From: an uncultured Bacteroidales bacterium
GTDB taxonomy: Bacteria; Bacteroidota; Bacteroidia; Bacteroidales; UBA4417
Reading direction: 5' to 3'
DNA length: 10,843 nucleotides
Assembly (NCBI GenBank): GCA_903917425.1
Contig: CAIXAQ010000028.1
Span: forward strand, 1 to 10,843
Part shown: positions 7,659 to 10,843 of the stretch, one piece after another
Numbering within the stretch: position 1 is the stretch's first letter
Layout of the letters: each line of letters starts with the position of its first letter
The notes under the pieces: generated by a model
Told to the model about the DNA's origin: nothing
Databases searched by the model: none
What the model saw: only the letters and a program-made list of their open reading frames with translations
Position numbers and translations under genes: made by a program

Positions 7659-8420
7659 TTAGCTGAACGAATTCACAATACTAACAAAATCAGCCGCAAT
7701 TAAGGAAGCGCCTCCAATAAGTCCTCCATCGACATCCGGATTTGCAAACAGTTCGGCTGCATTTTTTGCGTTGCAACTACCACCGTAAAGTATTGATATT
7801 TCTGCACTTACATCAGCACCATATTTTTCGGTAAGCAAGCTACGGATAAAAGCATGCATCTCCTGTGCCTGTGCGGAAGACGCGGTAACTCCAGTTCCAA
7901 TAGCCCAAACCGGTTCGTATGCAATAACGACTTCGGTAATGGCTTCTTTTCCAAGGTGGAACAATGCTTCGCTCACCTGGCTCCTGACCACATCAAAATG
8001 CTTTTCGGCCTGGCGTTCGGCCAGAACTTCGCCGCAACAATAAATAGGCGTGATGCTGTACTTTAAGGCAAGGTCAACTTTGGCAGAAATAATTTTATCG
8101 GTTTCACCGAAATAGGTTCTGCGTTCGGAATGGCCCACGATGGAATGCGTAATACCCATGGAGTGAAGCATGGCCGCGGATATTTCACCAGTATAAGCAC
8201 CTGATTCCCATTGACTCAGATTTTGAGCACCGACCATGAAACCATTCTCGGCAGCAATATCGGAGCTCATTTCGAGGTAAACAGCAGGGGTACAAACGAT
8301 TACTTCTGTTTCACCAGCACCTTTTTCGGTGAGTTCGTCCACAATTTCGAACATCAAATCTTCGGCATCCTGAAAATTCTTATTCATTTTCCAGTTTCCG
8401 GCAACAATTTTCTTTCTCAT
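7659..8420 (-). CDS. tpiA: Triosephosphate isomerase
   Basis: It interconverts dihydroxyacetone phosphate and glyceraldehyde 3-phosphate in glycolysis and gluconeogenesis, in the cytoplasm. The 253-aa length matches a normal single-domain TIM barrel. All catalytic elements are present: GNWKMNKN with Asn9 and Lys11, SIVGHSERR with the electrophile His97, IAYEPVWAIGTG with the base Glu169 and the start of the flexible loop 6, YGGS at 212-215, and the phosphate-binding GGLIGGAS at 232-239. The start ATG follows an A-rich leader (AAACCAAGAAA) without a clear Shine-Dalgarno sequence. It begins 42 bases after the upstream permease stop; no TAnnTTTG box is seen in that gap, so transcription probably enters from upstream or from within the permease gene. 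Confidence 0.98.
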   Translation of the reverse strand: MRKKIVAGNWKMNKNFQDAEDLMFEIVDELTEKGAGETEVIVCTPAVYLEMSSDIAAENGFMVGAQNLSQWESGAYTGEISAAMLHSMGITHSIVGHSERRTYFGETDKIISAKVDLALKYSITPIYCCGEVLAERQAEKHFDVVRSQVSEALFHLGKEAITEVVIAYEPVWAIGTGVTASSAQAQEMHAFIRSLLTEKYGADVSAEISILYGGSCNAKNAAELFANPDVDGGLIGGASLIAADFVSIVNSFS

Positions 8421-8462
8421 TTTCTTGGTTTTTAAATATTACTTTGGATTAATTTCTTGAAA

Positions 8463-9542
8463 TCAGGCATATCGTATCCGTGGGTCGAGGATTCCATAAA
8501 TAAGATCTGCAAAAATATTAATAATAATGAGTAAAACCGATATAAACAATACCGCACCCATTACAACGGGGAAATCATATTTCTCGAGAGCATCCACAAT
8601 CACCACCCCTACTCCTTTCCAGTCGAAAATATACTCAACAAATACCGCTCCTGCCATAAGTGAGGCAAACCATCCCGACACTGCCGTTACTACCGGGTTC
8701 AGCGCATTTTTAAGCGCGTGCCTGATGATTATATGGTACAAGCTCAGCCCTTTGGCTCTTGCCGTACGAATATAATCCTGCGTCATAACATCGAGCATGG
8801 AACTGCGTGTAAGCTCCGTAATAATCGCCAAAGGCCTGATTGCCAGTGTAAGTGCGGGCAGTATCAGGTTTTTCAGATCAATGTATTCACCCCGTCCAAA
8901 ATCATCAACGGTATAAAGGCTTCCAAACATACTTAACCCGGTATAATCGGCTAAAACATAGGCAAAAAACCAAGCTATAAGAATGGCTGCAAAAAAAGAA
9001 GGCAGCGACATTCCTAAAATACTCACTATAAGCGAAATACGATCGAACCACCCGTCTTTATTCAGAGCGCTCACAATTCCCAGTATCAAACCTATAATGG
9101 TGGCTGCTATCATGGCCACCGTTGCCAGAACCATGGTCGGAACAAAAGCTTCGGAAAGTATCTCGGAAACCGAACGTTTGCTTTGATACGATCTCCTCAG
9201 GTAAGGTTTTTTTATAACAACTGTTGATTTTCCAATAGTTAATAAGTTTATGGAAGAAGGATACCGGGATAAATCAAAATAAAATGCGCTGTTTTTGTCT
9301 GTTGTATTATGAAACGAGAGAGGCGAAACATCATTCAGAAAGCCAAAATACTGAACTATCATTGGTTTATCACGACCCAGATCGCGGTTTATGGCTTCAA
9401 CCGAAGCAATATCGGCTCTTTGCCCAAGCATCATGCGGGCAGGATCGCCTGGTAAAACGTTGAACAGGAAAAATATCAAAGTAACTACTCCAAAAAGTAC
9501 CAGTATTCCATACATCAATCGAATAAGAGCGTAGCGGAGCAT
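8463..9542 (-). CDS. ABC transporter permease, DppB/OppB (peptide/nickel) type
   Basis: This is an inner-membrane permease subunit of the BPD_transp_1 family, the kind that imports peptides, nickel or related solutes. It has 359 aa. The N-terminal membrane segment (about residues 7-29) is followed by NVLPGDPARMMLGQRAD (28-44), a DppB hallmark. The main permease domain starts near 130. The cytoplasmic EAA loop, which contacts the ATPase, is clear at 254-283 (QDYIRTARAKGL, HALKNALNPV), and the protein ends DPRIRYA. A loop of about 55 residues (72-126, including PYLRRSYQSKRSVSEIL) makes it longer than E. coli OppB; from memory I associate this form with Bacteroidota. No second permease, ATPase or binding protein is in the window, so substrate and direction of transport cannot be told. 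An unusual heptamer array fills the leader just before the ATG. Confidence 0.92.
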   Translation of the reverse strand: MLRYALIRLMYGILVLFGVVTLIFFLFNVLPGDPARMMLGQRADIASVEAINRDLGRDKPMIVQYFGFLNDVSPLSFHNTTDKNSAFYFDLSRYPSSINLLTIGKSTVVIKKPYLRRSYQSKRSVSEILSEAFVPTMVLATVAMIAATIIGLILGIVSALNKDGWFDRISLIVSILGMSLPSFFAAILIAWFFAYVLADYTGLSMFGSLYTVDDFGRGEYIDLKNLILPALTLAIRPLAIITELTRSSMLDVMTQDYIRTARAKGLSLYHIIIRHALKNALNPVVTAVSGWFASLMAGAVFVEYIFDWKGVGVVIVDALEKYDFPVVMGAVLFISVLLIIINIFADLIYGILDPRIRYA

Positions 9543-9553
9543 GGGTAATGTGG

Positions 9554-9643
9554 GATGAGGGATTTGGGATGTTAGATGTTGATTTCGGATTTGCGATTAA
9601 CGATTAACGAATTACGATTAACGATTTTTGATTTCGGATGTGA
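9554..9643. repeat. Heptamer tandem array, 13 units of GATnnnn, in the permease leader
   Basis: On the plus strand the bases read as consecutive units beginning GAT: GATGAGG, GATTTGG, GATGTTA, GATGTT (6 bases), GATTTCG, GATTTGC, GATTAAC twice, GAATTAC, GATTAAC, GATTTTT, GATTTCG, GATGTGA. Twelve units are 7 bases and one is 6, for 90 bases in total. GAT is kept in 12 of 13 units, while the last four bases vary. The 10-mer GATTTCGGAT occurs at 9581 and again at 9630, exactly 49 (seven sevens) apart. On the minus strand the units end in ATC and stop 11 bases before the permease ATG, so the array would be the mRNA leader or the promoter region. Similar heptameric low-complexity DNA between genes is familiar to me from Bacteroidota, but I cannot name the element. 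Confidence 0.85.
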
Positions 9644-9680
9644 AAAGTTAAATGTACAAGAGACTGGAAATGGGGTTGTT

Positions 9681-10790
9681 CTATGGCTTACCAATCATTT
9701 TTTTGAACTCTTCATACTCAGGCAAATCGTTTCGGTGCCATTTTTTCAGGATCACGCCATCCTTCAATAATAACAGGCCGGGATTGGAGCGAACAATTGA
9801 TTTAAGCACAATATCATCGGTAGTATAAAAATCAAGTTGTAGTTTGTTTTCCTTAGCAAAACGGCTGATATCCGAAGGGCTTGCACTCACAAGTACAGCA
9901 GTTGCTACATTATCGGCATAGGCTTTTGCGCAAAAGTCATTGAGTTTCACAAAAGCCTCCCGATCCGCCTTTGATAAATCATACGAATTGACAATTAACT
10001 GGTAATCAGGATTTCGTATAATATTTTCAGTAACCACATTGCCGGATGTATCGCTAATTATCAGCGACTTACCATAATAAAAATTTGGGTCTTCCACCCG
10101 TTGGGAAACAAACTCCCATTGCGACATCCATAAACTATCGTTGAAAGGGTAGTTGGGAGAAATGTATTCCTTTACTTCACCTGTCGTCTTATTTTTATAC
10201 GAAAGAAAGAATTTTACAGGTTTCGGATTATCGGGATACAATTTATGACCCGTTTTCCACTCAGTGAAATCCATAGCAGGCAGGTGACTGTAACAGTACC
10301 AGGAGAAACCGGCAAATATGGCAATAAAAAGTCCAGCCAGGAGTGTCTGTTTACCATTGCCAGTAAATGGTTTAAATTGTTTCCGGTAAATAAACACAAA
10401 ACCTGATAATGGCAACAATACAAGGTTTTTATAAAATGTTTGCCAGTTGGTTAGTTTGATGGCATCACCAAAACAACCGCAATCGGGGACCGGATTGAAA
10501 AGAGCGTCGTTCAATGTAAGTAATGTGAAGAACACCATCATCAAAAGTAAAAGCCAGGATGCAATTTTCATCCTGAGATTAAGCAGCAACATTATTCCTG
10601 CCGCAAATTCGAGGGTACAAAGCAGTATTGAGAAAAACAGGGCAAAAGGAATAAAAAAGCTACAGTGAAAAGCAATGAAATAATCTTCGAGCCGGTAAGC
10701 AGTTCCCAGTGGGTCAACGCCTTTTACAAAACTCGAAAATATAAAAACCAATCCTGTCAGAATACGACTGATATTAGCTATCCATTTCAT
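9681..10790 (-). CDS. MauE/DoxX-like membrane protein with a thioredoxin-like C-terminal region
   Basis: This is a 369-aa Bacteroidota-type DoxX/MauE family protein. Residues 1-165 hold about five hydrophobic segments (roughly 8-22, 44-70, 76-95, 120-135, 148-166), with DCGCFG at 103-108 between the third and fourth, the signature of the MauE-like redox group. A linker LPAMDFTEWKTG (170-181) leads to a soluble region. Residues 262-365 look thioredoxin-like: strand YQLIVNSYDLSK, helix, strand AVLVSAS, then TTDDIVLKSIVRSNPGLLLL (323-342) and KDGVILKKWHR, comparable with the Pro-strand-KDG end of thioredoxins. The CxxC of active thioredoxins is absent; Cys287 is the only cysteine in this region. 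A role in membrane thiol chemistry is inference from the family. In Bacteroides, as I recall, a similar gene lies directly before tpiA; here a permease lies between them. The start is 6 bases after the stop of the preceding gene. Confidence 0.85.
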   Translation of the reverse strand: MKWIANISRILTGLVFIFSSFVKGVDPLGTAYRLEDYFIAFHCSFFIPFALFFSILLCTLEFAAGIMLLLNLRMKIASWLLLLMMVFFTLLTLNDALFNPVPDCGCFGDAIKLTNWQTFYKNLVLLPLSGFVFIYRKQFKPFTGNGKQTLLAGLFIAIFAGFSWYCYSHLPAMDFTEWKTGHKLYPDNPKPVKFFLSYKNKTTGEVKEYISPNYPFNDSLWMSQWEFVSQRVEDPNFYYGKSLIISDTSGNVVTENIIRNPDYQLIVNSYDLSKADREAFVKLNDFCAKAYADNVATAVLVSASPSDISRFAKENKLQLDFYTTDDIVLKSIVRSNPGLLLLKDGVILKKWHRNDLPEYEEFKKMIGKP

Positions 10791-10796
10791 ATTTAA

Positions 10797-10843
10797 TTAA
10801 TTATGTTGATCCAACATGATCAGCGCGAAGGCCGAATAATTAA
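10797..10843 (-). CDS. C-terminal end of a probable DUF1599 (nucleotide-modification-associated) protein, partial
   Basis: The minus strand enters at the right edge in a frame encoding NYSAFALIMLDQHN and stops at TAA (10797-10799), 6 bases before the DoxX-like start. From memory, DUF1599 proteins of Bacteroidales end in an INYS-ALIQL-like segment and are encoded directly before a DoxX-like gene and tpiA. The tail and the position therefore agree, although only 14 residues are visible. The six-base spacing supports co-transcription with the DoxX-like gene. The other two minus frames hit stops at once (TAA) or after seven codons. Confidence 0.5.
   Translation of the reverse strand, partial: NYSAFALIMLDQHN

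Noticed and set aside
9576..9770. Plus-strand open frame starting in the heptamer array
   Set aside because: Its first third translates the repeat array and the rest is antisense to the DoxX-like gene. The repeats keep the frame open by chance.
10803..10817. Hairpin ATGTTG-ATC-CAACAT at the end of the right-edge gene
   Set aside because: Six base pairs with a three-base loop overlap the last codons of the partial gene and are not followed by a T run. It is unlikely to be a terminator, and the next gene starts only 6 bases after the stop.

Overview
This window of about 10.8 kb looks like chromosomal DNA from a member of the Bacteroidota, probably order Bacteroidales. Four things suggest this. 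The DNA is moderately AT-rich and most starts have no Shine-Dalgarno sequence. Two clean TAnnTTTG elements (the Bacteroidetes -7 promoter consensus) sit just upstream of dnaN and plsY. A MauE/DoxX-type membrane protein with a DCGCFG motif, of a kind I associate with this phylum, is present. The order DUF1599-like tail, DoxX-like protein, triosephosphate isomerase matches what I remember from Bacteroides genomes. No tRNA, rRNA, CRISPR array, transposase or phage gene is visible.

Layout from left to right. The end of an unrecognised plus-strand gene (1-125) converges on dnaN (minus strand, 244-1371), with a strong 12-bp hairpin between them that can serve both as terminator. Every other gene is on the minus strand. 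plsY (1496-2131) makes lysophosphatidate. A very large secreted protein of unknown function (2289-6791, 1500 aa) follows. Then come prmA (6827-7657), tpiA (7659-8420), a DppB/OppB-type ABC permease (8463-9542), a MauE/DoxX-like membrane protein with a thioredoxin-like tail (9681-10790), and the last codons of a probable DUF1599 gene (10797-10843). There is no gene-free stretch longer than 300 bases.

Read in the direction of transcription, DUF1599 tail, DoxX-like, permease, tpiA, prmA and the giant protein form one co-directional run with gaps of 6, 138, 42, 1 and 35 bases. It may be one operon or several. dnaN and plsY appear to have their own promoters. Most of the content is housekeeping: replication clamp, phospholipid synthesis, glycolysis, ribosomal protein methylation.

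The non-routine parts are three. One is the giant secreted protein, which has an internal duplication and a segment resembling a winged helix. Another is a 13-unit heptamer array (GATnnnn) directly upstream of the permease start. The third is the permease itself, which has no partner permease, ATPase or binding protein in the window and interrupts an otherwise familiar gene order. I see no convincing defence, mobile or biosynthetic system.
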